A DNA stretch of 64,000 bases from Vibrio metoecus (GCF_009665255.1 NZ_CP035686.1:1302001-1366000), one strand, 5' to 3'; shown: positions 26,409 through 35,598, counted from the stretch's first letter. Notes: generated by a model not told the origin, from the sequence alone. Program-made: numbers and translations.

Positions 26409-28100
26409 TTATGAAATAACGAAGCGTCCCATCAATAATCTCAACGCTTGTGCTTGCTGAGCCAAGTCTTCACTTGCCTGAGCGGTTTCTTGCGCGCTCA
26501 GTAGTACCGTTTCCCCAGCATCCCGAATATCGCTCATATTGTGACTGATCTCATCTGCCGCGACAGATTGCTCCTCACTCGCGGCTGCCACTTGGGTATT
26601 CGCCGAAGTCAGCTCCAACAGTGCTTGATTAATACCATCCAACTGTTTTTTGGCCTCCGAAATAGAGGCAAAGCTGTCTTCAATTTGCTGATCGTTTGAA
26701 TCAATCATTTTCGTTGCGCTTTGTGCTCGCTCCACCAAAGTATGAATCAAGCCTTTAATCTCATGCGTGGCTTGTTGACTACGGGAAGCTAACGCTCGCA
26801 CCTCGTCAGCCACAACGGCAAATCCACGACCTTGTTCGCCAGCACGCGCCGCTTCAATCGCCGCATTCAGGGCTAATAAGTTGGTTTGTTCAGAAATGCC
26901 CTCTACGACTAAAACAAAACTTTCAATCTGCCGCGTACTCGCCTCTAACTCGACAATCATTTGCTGAGATTGTTGGGCGTTTGCTACCAGTTGGCTTGAG
27001 ACCGCTTCCGTTTGCGCCAACACACTACAACTTTGACGAGCGTTTTCTTGAGCACGAGCCGTTGCGGATGAAGACTCTTCTGCACTACTCGCAACCTCAG
27101 TAATCGTAATGGCCATTTGAGCCATTGCACTGGCGACTTGCTCGGTGTTGACTTGCTGCCGTTGCACTGAGTGTTTATTGCCTTCCGCCACTGAAGCCAG
27201 TTCGGTCACGGTTGACGCTATTGTATTGGCACGATCGATAACTTCCCCCACCATATGGCTGAGTGATTCTGCGGTCGTATTCATACTGGTTATCAGTTGA
27301 CCCACTTCATCTCCCGTCGTTACCTTGGCTCGCTTACTGAAGTTGCCAGAGGCCATTTCAGTTGCCAATTTACGAGCGCGAGCAATCGAGACCACGATTT
27401 GCTTACTAAAAGAAAAACCTAAGACCAAACCAAATAAAATCGAGAAAGCACTTAAATAGATCATTCCCCATAGAGCTTCTTGTTCTTGTTGCTCGGTTAC
27501 GAGCACCGATTTCTCTGTTGTTTGCTCGATTTTACGCAACACATCAATTAATTGCTCATCAAGTGCCACTTGCAGCTGCTCTAATTGGTGGGCTTGTTCT
27601 GCCAGTAGCTGAACATCTTTACCAGCATGAATTTCACTTAGCAAACTATTGAGCTGACGTTCAAACTCATTGTGTTGATTGCTGAGTGAATCAAGATATT
27701 GTTCTAAGCTGTTTAAATTTCCGCGGATGGTTGGGGAGGTTGAGTCGACAATCGCAGCATTGAGTTTTTCACGGGCTTGGTTGAGTTCTTGCTTAAACGC
27801 ACTCACTAAGTCACGTAATTGAGTTTCAAGTTGGGCTTGTTGTTGCTTCCCTTCTTGGCTTGCGATTTTCGCCACACGGAATACTCGCTCAAGAGTAATG
27901 GCACCTTCCAGTTGATGCACAGTCATATCCGTCATCAATTTAGCGAGCGGCATGTTGTCGTGTGCTATAGCGTCGATTTCAACAGAAATTTTTCTCATTT
28001 TTGAAATGGAATAAGCGGAGACGAATAAAGTTAAAACTAATAAACATCCGACTAAAGCGATCATCTTTTGAGTAATCGATAAGTTTTTAAACCACTTCAT
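26409..28100 (-). CDS. Methyl-accepting chemotaxis protein, four-helix-bundle sensor
   Basis: 563-residue transmembrane receptor. TM1 is near residues 12-30 (MIALVGCLLVLTLFVSAYS). A Gln/Glu-rich helical periplasmic domain follows, then TM2 (MIYLSAFSILFGLVLGFSFS), HAMP (SIARARKLATEMASGNFSKR) and the signalling hairpin with tip EQTNLLALNAAIEAARAGEQ. I chose the ATG at 28100 (after GTGAGG) over the in-frame ATG at 28139. Downstream of the PAS-type receptor gene by genome order but with a 100-base gap between them. Confidence 0.92.
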   Translation of the reverse strand: MKWFKNLSITQKMIALVGCLLVLTLFVSAYSISKMRKISVEIDAIAHDNMPLAKLMTDMTVHQLEGAITLERVFRVAKIASQEGKQQQAQLETQLRDLVSAFKQELNQAREKLNAAIVDSTSPTIRGNLNSLEQYLDSLSNQHNEFERQLNSLLSEIHAGKDVQLLAEQAHQLEQLQVALDEQLIDVLRKIEQTTEKSVLVTEQQEQEALWGMIYLSAFSILFGLVLGFSFSKQIVVSIARARKLATEMASGNFSKRAKVTTGDEVGQLITSMNTTAESLSHMVGEVIDRANTIASTVTELASVAEGNKHSVQRQQVNTEQVASAMAQMAITITEVASSAEESSSATARAQENARQSCSVLAQTEAVSSQLVANAQQSQQMIVELEASTRQIESFVLVVEGISEQTNLLALNAAIEAARAGEQGRGFAVVADEVRALASRSQQATHEIKGLIHTLVERAQSATKMIDSNDQQIEDSFASISEAKKQLDGINQALLELTSANTQVAAASEEQSVAADEISHNMSDIRDAGETVLLSAQETAQASEDLAQQAQALRLLMGRFVIS

Positions 28101-28474
28101 AACAGCGCGCCTCACATTCCTTGCACTTATGCCATACATTCATGGCTCCAACCTGTCTCAACCTACTCAAAGAGAGTAAGCAGACAAACCCACTAGCCAA
28201 CGCGTGGTGATCACTTAGTACAAAATCGACGTTTTGTTTGTTTCTAATTTGAGTATTTTCTTAATTAGTCTAGGTTATGAAATTGCAAACCGTTGAAACT
28301 GATGCTTATAAGAGATTCATGGCTTTGTTTTTATTGAAAAAAAATAATTTACCTCTTTAGTCTAATCTGTCCGTCTATTCAGTCTGCTGAATCCTTTGCC
28401 AAAAATTGAGCTGTTCTAATGCCATTCACCAGAGCCGTTCTCAGCATAACGGCTCTGGCTTTAGGAGGATTATG
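28101..28474. other. Intergenic stretch, candidate deletion scar
   Basis: No gene is visible. The right end holds a perfect 11-bp hairpin (CCAGAGCCGTT 28429-28439 / AACGGCTCTGG 28448-28458) without a clear T-tract. The rest is AT-rich. As I recall, in V. cholerae N16961 chemotaxis cluster I (cheA-1 and partners) lies beyond these receptor genes; here gdx follows instead. Confidence 0.5.
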
Positions 28475-28789
28475 TTAGGCACTCATTTTTAGCCCAGCGA
28501 TCCCTGCGATAATCAAAAGTAAACTGACTAATTTAACCACGGTTAAGGCTTCACCAAATAAGAAAGCGGCGGCGAGCGCCGTACCAACAGCGCCAATACC
28601 TACCCACATACCATAAGCCACACCTAACGGCAGAGTGCGCAATGCAACACCCAGTAACACAAAGCTGATGATCAACGCAGACAAGGTAGCGACAGAAGCC
28701 AGTGGCTTAGTAAAGCCTTCACTGTATTTCAGACCAATCGCCCAAGCGATTTCACAAATACCGGCGAGAAAGAGGATTAACCACGCCAT
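28475..28789 (-). CDS. gdx: SMR-family guanidinium exporter Gdx (SugE)
   Basis: 104-residue, four-helix small multidrug resistance protein. The SugE/Gdx type is shown by MAWLILFLAGICEIAWAIGLKYSEG with the essential Glu13, and by LPLGVAYGMWVGIGAVGTAL. Members of this branch export guanidinium in exchange for protons. The guanidine-II riboswitch in its leader agrees fully. The ATG follows ATGAGGTG with good spacing. Confidence 0.95.
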   Translation of the reverse strand: MAWLILFLAGICEIAWAIGLKYSEGFTKPLASVATLSALIISFVLLGVALRTLPLGVAYGMWVGIGAVGTALAAAFLFGEALTVVKLVSLLLIIAGIAGLKMSA

Positions 28790-28806
28790 ATATACACCTC
28801 ATATAT

Positions 28807-28850
28807 GGGGTCGTCCCCGAAAAGAAATGGAGTGGTGAGGTCGTCCTCAC
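28807..28850 (-). promoter_or_regulatory. Guanidine-II (mini-ykkC) riboswitch
   Basis: On the minus strand are two hairpins with ACGA loops, GTGAGG-ACGA-CCTCAC (28850-28835) and GGGG-ACGA-CCCC (28818-28807), joined by a 16-base linker, just upstream of the gdx Shine-Dalgarno. This is the diagnostic mini-ykkC pattern. ACCTCA in hairpin 1 can pair with TGAGGT of the Shine-Dalgarno, so guanidinium binding would free the ribosome site (inferred on-switch). Confidence 0.93.
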
Positions 28851-28861
28851 TTCCTGATGTG

Positions 28862-28891
28862 AAGCGTATCCTACCTAAGTAGGATACGCTT
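28862..28891. repeat. 13-bp perfect inverted repeat between gdx leader and MFS gene
   Basis: AAGCGTATCCTAC-CTAA-GTAGGATACGCTT. It lies 19 bases past the MFS stop codon. It lacks a T-tract, so it may be an operator or a weak terminator. The inner ATCCTA/TAGGAT also occurs upstream of the MFS gene. Confidence 0.6.
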
Positions 28892-28909
28892 GGCTATCTT
28901 GGTCAATCA

Positions 28910-30313
28910 TTATTCCGTTTTTAGTGCATCACGGCGTAAACGCCATGCGGTGATCAGCATAGCAAACAGACCTAACAAGCTCATCCCCAAATACACCAGA
29001 CTAAATCCTTGAGCGAGAACCTCTGAAGTGACAGATGTGGCTTGGCTGCCATGTTCGCTCACTGTCACAGTTTGTGGAACGCGCAAGTAAAACAGCGCCG
29101 AACAAAATGCTACGCCCAATGCACCACCGAGTTCACGGCCAAAGTTAAACAGTGACATTCCAATCCCACGGTCACGCGCGGGCAGTACACTTTGCACCAC
29201 CACACCAAGCGAAGGCAACGTAAAGCCTAAACCCAGACCTGCGATACCGAGCGATAAGTGCACCCAAAGATCATAATGAATCTGCCAAATCGCCAAAGCT
29301 GACAGCAGAAAACCGCCCACCACCAGAGCTTTGTATCGCCCAGAGCGAGCGACCCACTTGCCGCCGAGATAGGCGCCAGTCGTGATACTGAACATAAAGA
29401 TCACCATCGCGGAACCACTTTGTGAGGGCGAAAGTCCCTTTTGCCATTGCAGTTGAAGTGGCATGTATACCAGCAGTGCAAACATCAGCATTTGCGCAAT
29501 CATAATCAAACTAATCGCGGTTAAATAACCGGGTAAACGTGCCAGTCGTGCAGGTAAAATAGGGTCACTGACATGTCTTTCCACCAAGATCAACAATCCC
29601 AAGCAGAGCAAAAGAGCAAAGGCTCCCCAGCCCGCAGGCAGAAAACTATGTGAGGAGAGTTGAAGCAAAAGCAAGGTGGTGAAGATCATGAGTAGCCCTG
29701 CCCCTAACCAATCAAAACGGCTTTGGCGTTTTTGATTAAGGTGTTTGAGATGACGATTCACCATGTACAACGCCACCAGACCCAATGGCAAGTTAATGCC
29801 AAACACCCAACGCCAACTTAAATGATCGGCAAAATAGCCCCCCAGTAAGGGGCCTGCAATGCTGGAAACTGCATAGACCGCGGAAATATAACCTTGATAT
29901 TTCCCAACCTCACGCGCCGGAATGGAATCGGCAATCACGGTAAAAGCCAGCGCAATCAATCCGCCGCCACCAATACCTTGAATCACGCGCGCGCCAATCA
30001 ACGTGGGCAAATCATAAGCAAACGTACAAAGCGCCGAACCCACAATGAAAATACCAATGCTGATGTTCAGCATACGTACTCGCCCAAACAGATCGCTGAG
30101 TTTGCCATACACGGGTAATACCGCCGTAGCGGCAAGCAAATAAGCGGTAATGACCCACGTTAAGGCACTCCCAGCGGAAAGATCCTGTCCTATCAGGGCA
30201 AGAGGTGTGGTAACTATGCTTTTTTCGAGTGAGCCAAGGGCAATCACTAACGCCACACTGGCAAAAATGATGCGTGGATTAGCAGCAGGTAAAGGATGTG
30301 GATCGGAATGCAT
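28910..30313 (-). CDS. MFS drug efflux transporter (DHA2 family)
   Basis: 467-residue inner-membrane exporter with about 14 helices. Motifs are LEKSIVTTPLALIGQDL (D1-like), GKLSDLFGRVRML (motif A) and YAVSSIAGPLLGG (motif C). The start at 30313 follows AAAGAGAA; the in-frame ATG at 30373 would put 20 hydrophilic residues in front. Divergent from a LysR regulator that probably controls it. No membrane-fusion partner is adjacent. Substrate unknown. Confidence 0.88.
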   Translation of the reverse strand: MHSDPHPLPAANPRIIFASVALVIALGSLEKSIVTTPLALIGQDLSAGSALTWVITAYLLAATAVLPVYGKLSDLFGRVRMLNISIGIFIVGSALCTFAYDLPTLIGARVIQGIGGGGLIALAFTVIADSIPAREVGKYQGYISAVYAVSSIAGPLLGGYFADHLSWRWVFGINLPLGLVALYMVNRHLKHLNQKRQSRFDWLGAGLLMIFTTLLLLQLSSHSFLPAGWGAFALLLCLGLLILVERHVSDPILPARLARLPGYLTAISLIMIAQMLMFALLVYMPLQLQWQKGLSPSQSGSAMVIFMFSITTGAYLGGKWVARSGRYKALVVGGFLLSALAIWQIHYDLWVHLSLGIAGLGLGFTLPSLGVVVQSVLPARDRGIGMSLFNFGRELGGALGVAFCSALFYLRVPQTVTVSEHGSQATSVTSEVLAQGFSLVYLGMSLLGLFAMLITAWRLRRDALKTE

Positions 30314-30382
30314 GGGTTCTCTTTGTGGTCGATTATCGTCGCGAAATAGGACTTTGTGGCACAAGATAACCAAATCACAACC

Positions 30383-30397
30383 ATCCTAAAATAGGAT
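30383..30397. promoter_or_regulatory. Candidate operator in the MFS-LysR intergenic region
   Basis: ATCCTA-AAA-TAGGAT, a 6-bp palindrome with a 3-base spacer, sits between the divergent starts at 30313 and 30434. It may be the LysR-regulator box. Inferred only. Confidence 0.45.
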
Positions 30398-30433
30398 AGA
30401 ATGGGACGCAAAATTGCAAAAATGGGATTAAGC

Positions 30434-31336
30434 ATGAAACTTGATGATCTGGCGCTTTTTTTGACCGTAGTTCGCTGCGGTAGTTTTGCCTTAGCGGCCA
30501 AACAAAAATCGATGTCCACCAGCACACTTAGCCGACGTATCCAGCAACTTGAACAAGACACTGGCAGCATTTTACTGATCCGCAGCAGTAAAGAACTGGT
30601 GCTGACCAAAGAAGGGGAACAACTGTTCCACACTTATGCAGAGCTCTTTGCCGAAATCGAGCGTAAACAAGATCAAGTCGAGCAAGCTAAACGTGATTAT
30701 CGCGGTGAAATCGCCATTAGTGCTCCCGTGTTACCGCTACGTCATCAACTCACGCCTTTAGCCTTAGAATTTTCTGAGCAGCACCCCAACGTTACTTTAC
30801 GCATGCAAGTAAACTCGGGGCTCGATTATTTCACGCAACGGGATTTGGATATCGCACTGCGCTTTGGCCCACAACCGGAATCAGATTGGGTTGCCCGCAA
30901 ACTGGCGCGTAACCCTTCGGTGCTGTGTGCCAGTCCAACGTTTGCCGCCACGCTCTCACTCTCTCATCCACAACAACTCACCCACTCACCGCTGCTTAGC
31001 CTAAACCACAAGCTACCGTGGATTTTCCAACATCGACACAGCGAACAAAAAGTGCAATTTATACCCGCTGCACGACTGTGTTCTGATGAACTGGACACCA
31101 TAGTACAAGCAACCTTACAAGGCATGGGAATTGCCCGCCTGCCAAGAGGCTTGATGGCTCCTTTACTCAATGAGGGGAAATTGGTCGAGTTACTCCCCGA
31201 ATGGGATATTGAAGGCGCGGATGTGTATTTGCTCCATCCACAACGAAAATTCTTGCCAGAACGTACCCAAGCCCTGATCGATTACATCATCAATCATTGG
31301 TCGCGAGTCGCTTTCAGCTATTGGCATCAGCCTTAG
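30434..31336 (+). CDS. LysR-family transcriptional regulator
   Basis: 300 residues. The winged helix-turn-helix covers about residues 1-60 (LALFLTVVRCGSFALAAKQK; STSTLSRRIQQLEQDTG). The effector-binding domain runs from about 88 on (GEIAISAPVLPLRHQLTPLA; LDIALRFGPQPESDWVARKL). Start at 30434 after GGGATT; upstream in-frame ATGs are not needed by the family. Likely regulates the divergent MFS gene and itself. Its 3' end overlaps the small DUF2256 gene on the other strand by 23 bases. Confidence 0.9.
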   Translation: MKLDDLALFLTVVRCGSFALAAKQKSMSTSTLSRRIQQLEQDTGSILLIRSSKELVLTKEGEQLFHTYAELFAEIERKQDQVEQAKRDYRGEIAISAPVLPLRHQLTPLALEFSEQHPNVTLRMQVNSGLDYFTQRDLDIALRFGPQPESDWVARKLARNPSVLCASPTFAATLSLSHPQQLTHSPLLSLNHKLPWIFQHRHSEQKVQFIPAARLCSDELDTIVQATLQGMGIARLPRGLMAPLLNEGKLVELLPEWDIEGADVYLLHPQRKFLPERTQALIDYIINHWSRVAFSYWHQP

Positions 31337-31481
31337 TATGGACAGAACGGTTACGCCGACAACGCTCCGAGCAGTATTTCACCTCTGCCCAACACTGTTG
31401 CCACTTTTTGCGCCAAACAAACGAGCGCAAACAGACAGGGCAAATTTTATGCGCCAAGTGAGCCTTTTTGTGCGAAGCCAC
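31314..31481 (-). CDS. Small DUF2256 zinc-binding-type protein
   Basis: 55 residues from a GTG at 31481 (preceded by AAAGGTGAAAC) to TGA at 31314-31316. The body reads HKICPVCLRSFVWRKKW, then CWAEVKYCSERCRR. The CPVC...YCSERC cysteine pattern and the RKKW core match the DUF2256 family, presumed zinc ribbons of unknown function. It is tail-to-tail with the LysR gene. Confidence 0.85.
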   Translation of the reverse strand: MASHKKAHLAHKICPVCLRSFVWRKKWQQCWAEVKYCSERCRRNRSVHTKADANS

Positions 31482-31596
31482 GTTTCACCTTTAATAACCG
31501 TTATCCATTAAAGAGATACGTGACTTTAGCGGCATTGGCTCACCGCCTTAGCTTGCTCGTGCGAGTTTTTCTTCGCTAAGAGGTGAGGTCGCTGAG

Positions 31597-32619
31597 TTAA
31601 TCAATCTGGCCGATAAACCAGCGCTGAAAATCCTCAAGCTGCGCCTGATATTGCGGCAGTTCATTTATCATGTCGGCAAGGCAAGGTGCTACGGCGGTTT
31701 TGTTGTAAGCAAGACCATTCAAACGCTGCGCCAGTTGTTCCATCGGATATGGGTCAAGCATATCGCTAAAGAGAGTCGCCTGCATGATTGTGCCGCGCTC
31801 AACATCAAGATACACATCCACACCACCCCAAGCAAAACGTTCATCCATGTTATGAGTAAACGGTGGCGTCTGACCAAAGTTCCAATCCCAACTGCTTTGC
31901 AATGCAAATTTCTGCTCAAAGCCCGGTAAGTCCAGAAATGACTGCGGTGAGATAAATTCTGGCGTAACGTCTTGTTGGTAGTGTTCACAGTAAGCCTGCA
32001 TGATCGCCTCACACACTTGCTGGTGTTCAATATCGGCCTTGACGGTATTGAGATTGATAACTCGTGATTTCACCGAGGTAATGCCTTTGGCTTGTAGCTT
32101 TTTGAGATCAGGGTTTAGGTAATCCGCCAGACGGTTGAGATCGGCACTGAGCAGCAGAGTGCCATGATGAAAACCGCGATCCAGAGTTTCACGATAAGCC
32201 GAGCCGGAAAACTTACGAATACCCTGCTCATCTTCCAAAACCAGATCGTTGCGACCATTTGCCACACCGTTGATACCCAGCTTTTTCAATCCGGCTAGCA
32301 CAATTTGCGTCGAGATTGCTTTATCGTATTCCGGCTTTCCGGCCATGAAGGTGAAGTTGGTATTGCCCAAATCATGGAACACAGCCCCGCCCCCCGTCTG
32401 ACGACGAGCAAGTTTTACGTTGTCCTGCTCCATGCGATCGGTTTTGCATTCGCGCCACGGGTTCTGCGCACGACCAATCACTACGGTATCGGCGTTACGC
32501 CACAGAAACAGTACTCGTTGGTCGGCAGGCATCGAACGAAAGATAGTGTCTTCAACCGCGAGGTTAAACCACGGGTCAGTAGAGTCAGAGATCAAAATGC
32601 GGGTTTGGGTCATGGTCAT
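31597..32619 (-). CDS. lplA: Lipoate-protein ligase A
   Basis: 340-residue enzyme that activates free lipoate with ATP and attaches it to lipoyl domains of 2-oxoacid dehydrogenases and GcvH. Family motifs are RRQTGGGAVFHDLGNTNF (about 72-89), KFSGSAYRE (about 135-143) and HHGTLLLSADLNRL. The C-terminal accessory domain is present (about 250-340), so the length equals E. coli LplA. Two in-frame ATGs lie close together at the start; the Shine-Dalgarno is weak. Confidence 0.95.
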   Translation of the reverse strand: MTMTQTRILISDSTDPWFNLAVEDTIFRSMPADQRVLFLWRNADTVVIGRAQNPWRECKTDRMEQDNVKLARRQTGGGAVFHDLGNTNFTFMAGKPEYDKAISTQIVLAGLKKLGINGVANGRNDLVLEDEQGIRKFSGSAYRETLDRGFHHGTLLLSADLNRLADYLNPDLKKLQAKGITSVKSRVINLNTVKADIEHQQVCEAIMQAYCEHYQQDVTPEFISPQSFLDLPGFEQKFALQSSWDWNFGQTPPFTHNMDERFAWGGVDVYLDVERGTIMQATLFSDMLDPYPMEQLAQRLNGLAYNKTAVAPCLADMINELPQYQAQLEDFQRWFIGQID

Positions 32620-32705
32620 TTTGTGCCAAACAGAAAGGAAGATGCGGCTATGTTACGCAATTCCGCGCCGATCGCCAAACACCTTGGCACACTCATGACC
32701 CGTGT

Positions 32706-32730
32706 AAAAAAGCCTTCCGAAGAAGGCTTC
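32706..32730 (-). terminator. Terminator of yegD
   Basis: Minus strand: stem AAGCCTTC-TTCG-GAAGGCTT with a UUCG loop, then TTTTTT. It lies 7 bases past the yegD stop. Confidence 0.88.
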
Positions 32731-32736
32731 ATAAGA

Positions 32737-34089
32737 TTAACGAAAACAAACCTGCGCCCAACGTGCAAGCCCCGCGGTGACTGAGCCAAAATAGTTGCCG
32801 CTGACCACTGGCACATTCGGCAGTACCTGCTCAACACCAGCACGTAAAATTGGTGAACGCGCACTACCGCCGGTCATAAAGATCACGTCCGGCGTCACGC
32901 CACCAAGCGCTACCGCTTCCGTAACCAGTTCAATCATTTTGGTTTTCAGCACGTCAATCGCTTCGATCATCGCTTCACGTTGAATCTTGACTTCCAGCAA
33001 CTCCGACAGCACTTTAATTTGCGCTGTCACTTGTGCCATATCCGATAGCGCAATCTTCGCTTCTTCGGCTTTCTTAACTAAGCTGTAGCCGAGCGTATCG
33101 TGGTACACCGCAAGCAGACGCGCCAGTTTTTCAGGCTCACGCGCTTCTTTGTGTAGGCGTTTTAAATCCACCAGATTTTCACGCGAGAAGAATTTCACCT
33201 GCGCGCTAACATCGTTAATCGCAATCGGGTTCCAGAATTGAGTGATCGGCATATCTAGCCCGCTGAGCATTTGGCTACCAAAACCAAAGGGCGTCATCAA
33301 CTGTTTAAAGGCAAGATGGATATCAAAATCGTTACCGCCCACTCGTTGACCAGTATGCGCAATGAGGCTTTGCGTGCGATCCGCTTTGCCCCGCCAAGAA
33401 GGCCCCATTTGAATCAGTGAGCAGTCTGTCGTACCACCGCCGATATCCACCACCAACACAGTTTTGTCTTCGGTCAGTGTCGCTTCGTACTCAAGCCCTG
33501 CGGCCACTGGTTCAAACTGAAACTCTAAGTGGCGAAACCCAGCTCGCGTGGCTGCGCGGCGCAGAATATTTTCTGCCTGACGGTTAGAGTCTTCCCCACC
33601 TCGGCCGTGGAAGTTGACCGGACGACCGATCACCGCATCATTGATCACTGCGTTGGAGCGCGCTTCCGCTTGGGCTTTGATGTTAGCCATCATGGCGCAC
33701 ACTAGATCTTCAAAAAAGCTCAGTTGAATGTCGTGCAGCCCCATCGCCCCTAAAAACGATTTTGGTGATTTGACGTAATACACTTCATGCGGATCGGACA
33801 GATAGAGATCGAGCGCCGCCTGACCAAACACCACATCATCAAACTGCAAGTCGATGCCTTCATCACGATTCGCGGCTACTGAACGACGCAGTAATTGCTC
33901 GCCCAGTGCATCGGCCGGTGAAATCTGGCGATGACGAAACAGGTGCTCAGGCACCGAATCACGAGTCGGCGCCGCCAATGTGGAAGGAATATAAAGGCTG
34001 TCACGCTCAAGAGGGATCAGCACTGGATTATCGCCCTGCATGCTGGCCACCGAACAGTTAGCCGTGCCGTAATCAAACCCGATAAACAT
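32737..34089 (-). CDS. yegD: Hsp70-like putative chaperone YegD
   Basis: 450-residue Hsp70-fold ATPase that lacks the classical substrate-binding lid. The N-terminal phosphate-1 loop is MFIGFDYGTANCSVA. Phosphate-2 is VLVVDIGGGTTDCSLIQ (about 214-230), and the adenosine motif is VIFMTGGSARSPIL. Typical YegD length. Start supported by AGGAGTACGCAA. Biological role unknown in general. Stands alone, 100 bases from the next gene. Confidence 0.92.
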   Translation of the reverse strand: MFIGFDYGTANCSVASMQGDNPVLIPLERDSLYIPSTLAAPTRDSVPEHLFRHRQISPADALGEQLLRRSVAANRDEGIDLQFDDVVFGQAALDLYLSDPHEVYYVKSPKSFLGAMGLHDIQLSFFEDLVCAMMANIKAQAEARSNAVINDAVIGRPVNFHGRGGEDSNRQAENILRRAATRAGFRHLEFQFEPVAAGLEYEATLTEDKTVLVVDIGGGTTDCSLIQMGPSWRGKADRTQSLIAHTGQRVGGNDFDIHLAFKQLMTPFGFGSQMLSGLDMPITQFWNPIAINDVSAQVKFFSRENLVDLKRLHKEAREPEKLARLLAVYHDTLGYSLVKKAEEAKIALSDMAQVTAQIKVLSELLEVKIQREAMIEAIDVLKTKMIELVTEAVALGGVTPDVIFMTGGSARSPILRAGVEQVLPNVPVVSGNYFGSVTAGLARWAQVCFR

Positions 34090-34191
34090 TTGCGTACTCC
34101 TACTCTTGAACGAAAAAAGACCGGCGATACTACCGCAAGCCTTTTCTTATCTCTAGCAGAAATTGTTATTTTCTACTCAGCTTTCACACCG

Positions 34192-35598
34192 TTAACGGAT
34201 CTCTTCGCCTGAATCCAGCACGCTCTTACGAACGATGTCGGTGAAGGCGAGCGCTTCTTGGCGGATTTGCTCTTCATTGACGGTGTTGATGGCACGATCT
34301 TGCATCACCAATTTGCCATCAATCACGGCATGGCGAACATTGCCGCTGTTTGCCGAGTAAACCAACGCTGAATAAGGGTTATAAATCGGCACCATGTTCG
34401 GCGCTTTGGTATCAATCACTATGATATCCGCGAGTTTGCCCACTTCTAACGAGCCGATTTTATCTTCCATGTGCAGCGCTCTGGCGGCGCCCATGGTTGC
34501 CATATCAATCACTTTTAGTGGTGGCATCGCGGCGCGATCGTGATTCACCAACTTATGCACTTTCGCTACTTGGTTGAATTCATCAATGGTGCTCAGCGTG
34601 TTGCCTGACATAGGACCATCCGTACCTAAACCGATACGAACATTTTCGTCATACATCTTGAGTGCAGGCGCAACACCTTTCGCCGATTTAATGTTGGCAC
34701 TCATATTGTGTGCTACGCCCATATCTGACTTTTTCACCAGTTCGATGTCTTTGTCATCGATTAAAATCATATGCGCGCCAACCAAGTTGGCGTTCAAAGC
34801 ACCGATATCGTGCATGTACTGTACCGGAGACAGGCCATTCGAACGCTCGGCAATTTTCTCTTGCTCTCGGTCAGATTCCGCTAAATGGATCAACACAGGC
34901 ACTTGCTTCTCTAAAGAGAGCTTGGCGATCTTTTGCAAAGTTTCGGTGGTGTTGGTGTATGGCGCATGCGGCGCAAACGCTGGGGTAATGCGCGGATGAT
35001 TCTTGTATTGTTCGATAAAGTTCAGTGCGTACTGAATACCTTCATCGGCATTTTTTGCATCCGCTACCGGAAATTGAATCACGCTTTGGCCTAATACCGC
35101 GCGCATCCCAATTTGATCCACGGTTTTCGCCACTTCATCTTCGAAATAATACATGTCGGCATAAGTGGTCACGCCGCCTTTGAGCATCTCCACGTTACCT
35201 AAGTTCGCTCCAATGCGTACCATATCGCGCGACACCAATTTGGATTCCAACGGAAAGATGTAACGATGCAGACGATCGGGTACATCATCACCCAAAGATC
35301 GGAACACCGTCATCGAAACGTGCGTATGGGTATTGATAAGACCCGGCATCACGATATCGCCATCCACATCCAGCACCTGTTTGGCTTGATATTGCTTGGC
35401 TAATTCAGCATCCCCCACCGCAATGATTTTGTTCTCTTGCACCACAACAGTGCCATTCTGATATACGGTTTTATCGCCATTCATGGTGAGCACCATAGCG
35501 TCAGTAATCATCAGATCCGCAGTTTGTTTAGCATAACTGATAGATGAAAACAGGCTCATACCAGCGATAGCAGCAGCAATTAAATTGGGTTTCAGCAT
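34192..35598 (-). CDS. Secreted amidohydrolase, MTA/SAH/adenosine deaminase-like
   Basis: 468-residue metal-dependent amidohydrolase with an N-terminal signal peptide (MLKPNLIAAAIAGMSLFSSI, cleavage after SYA). Metal site motifs are NTHTHVSMTVFR (HxH), FAPHAPYTNT, HLAESDREQEK and GLGTDGPMSGNTLS. Sequence features resemble the MtaD/5-deoxyadenosine deaminase group, but those enzymes are usually cytosolic. Start at 35598 follows AAGGAAAA; the in-frame ATG at 35718 would destroy the signal peptide. A PurR-like box upstream links it to purine metabolism. Confidence 0.87.
   Translation of the reverse strand: MLKPNLIAAAIAGMSLFSSISYAKQTADLMITDAMVLTMNGDKTVYQNGTVVVQENKIIAVGDAELAKQYQAKQVLDVDGDIVMPGLINTHTHVSMTVFRSLGDDVPDRLHRYIFPLESKLVSRDMVRIGANLGNVEMLKGGVTTYADMYYFEDEVAKTVDQIGMRAVLGQSVIQFPVADAKNADEGIQYALNFIEQYKNHPRITPAFAPHAPYTNTTETLQKIAKLSLEKQVPVLIHLAESDREQEKIAERSNGLSPVQYMHDIGALNANLVGAHMILIDDKDIELVKKSDMGVAHNMSANIKSAKGVAPALKMYDENVRIGLGTDGPMSGNTLSTIDEFNQVAKVHKLVNHDRAAMPPLKVIDMATMGAARALHMEDKIGSLEVGKLADIIVIDTKAPNMVPIYNPYSALVYSANSGNVRHAVIDGKLVMQDRAINTVNEEQIRQEALAFTDIVRKSVLDSGEEIR

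Noticed and set aside
28429..28458. Hairpin taken at first as the gdx terminator
   Set aside because: Its stem is perfect but no T-tract follows on either strand, so I left it as an unassigned inverted repeat in the intergenic entry.
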